A DNA stretch of 64,000 nt from Catonella morbi ATCC 51271. GTDB lineage: Bacteria; Bacillota; Clostridia; Lachnospirales; Lachnospiraceae. Position numbers and translations under genes: made by a program. This document shows positions 63,507 through 64,000 of this stretch, piece after piece. Each line of letters begins with the position of its first letter. Position 1 is the stretch's first letter. The DNA is taken from positions 145,159 to 209,158 of the forward strand of contig NZ_KI535370.1 of the NCBI RefSeq assembly GCF_000160035.2. The letters are read 5' to 3'. The notes under the pieces are model-generated. The model had not been told where the DNA came from. It saw only the letters and a list, made by a program, of their open reading frames with translations, and searched no databases.

Positions 63507-64000
63507 CTACCTTACATAGTCTAGTTTTACTATACATTTATTTTCATCATCACTTCCCGGTGAAGCGCCTCTATCATTAATATCAAGGTAAAAATCTACA
63601 TTTTTATCATTTATAAATTTATCTTCTACTAAGAATACTAAATTAAAATCTATTTTTTCTCCCTTTTTCATTTTTACCTTAAATGCACTTTTACTACTCA
63701 TTGGAACATCATTATTGGAAGTCAGCATCTCATAACCTGTCTGCTGTATAGTATCTTTATAAGCTAATATATCTATAGTATTTAAATAAAAACCTCCAAT
63801 TTTCTCATCTACATCTAAACATTCCAAAGATATATTAACGATAAAATAAGAATAACCATCTATTGCATTTCCATCCTTATCAACATGCCCTAAGTCATCT
63901 GAATAGTTGAAGTCTCCCAGCTTTTTAGATGTCGAAACTTTATTAATGGTATATCTGTTATAGGCAGTTTCAATAATATCATTTTGCGTTACAACTTTTA
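63507..64000 (-). CDS. Extracytoplasmic protein of the ABC operon, N-terminus outside the window
   Basis: At least 164 residues, with the frame open to the right edge. Visible text includes NDIIETAYNRYTINKVSTSK, GYSYFIVNISLECLDVDEKI and FKVKMKKGEKIDFNLVFLVE, a beta-sandwich profile similar to the protein at 59945. The real start lies beyond 64000. It is the first visible gene of the operon. A DUF5028-like accessory protein is my best guess. Confidence 0.65.
   Translation of the reverse strand, partial: KVVTQNDIIETAYNRYTINKVSTSKKLGDFNYSDDLGHVDKDGNAIDGYSYFIVNISLECLDVDEKIGGFYLNTIDILAYKDTIQQTGYEMLTSNNDVPMSSKSAFKVKMKKGEKIDFNLVFLVEDKFINDKNVDFYLDINDRGASPGSDDENKCIVKLDYVR

Noticed and set aside
1..64000. 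CRISPR array, tRNA or rRNA genes
   Set aside because: No evenly spaced direct repeats, cloverleaf-like blocks or rRNA-like stretches were noticed on reading. A dedicated scan was not possible.

Overview
The window is low-GC DNA from an anaerobic Firmicute, most likely an oral or gut member of the Lachnospiraceae. This rests on gene content: a divergent division operon with nrdR at its end, the DUF1667/GlpA/GlpB-like flavoprotein triad, NusG domain II plus Gx transporter, pyrB-pyrI, rubredoxin, and DUF4846, DUF2225 and DUF1461 proteins. Nearly all genes lie on the minus strand. I saw no rRNA, tRNA, CRISPR array or prophage.

Region by region. 1-7840 is an accessory patch. It holds the 5' part of nrdA, a truncated duplicate of a yoeB toxin gene, decayed IS1634-type and IS91-type transposases, a flavinylated ferric-reductase-like membrane protein next to a Tp47-like lipoprotein, and an intact relB-yoeB toxin-antitoxin pair. 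7909-12433 carries an aconitase-family hydratase, pyrB-pyrI and rubredoxin. 12501-23997 is a glycan-use locus: GH38 alpha-mannosidase, GH130 phosphorylase, solute-binding lipoprotein, two LplB/YtcP-type permeases, GH20 hexosaminidase and a divergent LacI regulator. Together these suggest import and intracellular breakdown of mannose/GlcNAc oligosaccharides such as host N-glycans. The ATPase is not in the window.

24170-35638 is the division and wall cluster, read right to left: ychF-lgt, then mraZ-rsmH-ftsL-pbp2-mraY-ftsW-ftsQ-ftsZ-nrdR. It has no mur ligase genes and no ftsA. Three AAAGTGG boxes downstream of the mraZ promoter look like MraZ-binding sites. 35952-45879 holds an HTH/repeat protein with a tiny partner, a membrane XRE regulator with an inverted-repeat operator, PspC, an ArsC-like protein, NusG-II and Gx-transporter genes, asd, a secreted nuclease, and the glycerol-3-phosphate-dehydrogenase-like triad. 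46292-58300 is mostly housekeeping: glyS, recO, era, an M16C peptidase, glnS and a SleB-type hydrolase. 58421-64000 holds an ATPase with a nuclease-like C-terminus and an uncharacterised ABC exporter operon flanked by two similar small secreted proteins.

Two families of dispersed intergenic elements stand out. One is a roughly 130-base structured element in three copies (20611-20745, 24006-24140, 45909-46030), always next to a terminator hairpin. The other is a 97-98-base palindromic element in two copies (3614-3710, 10319-10416).
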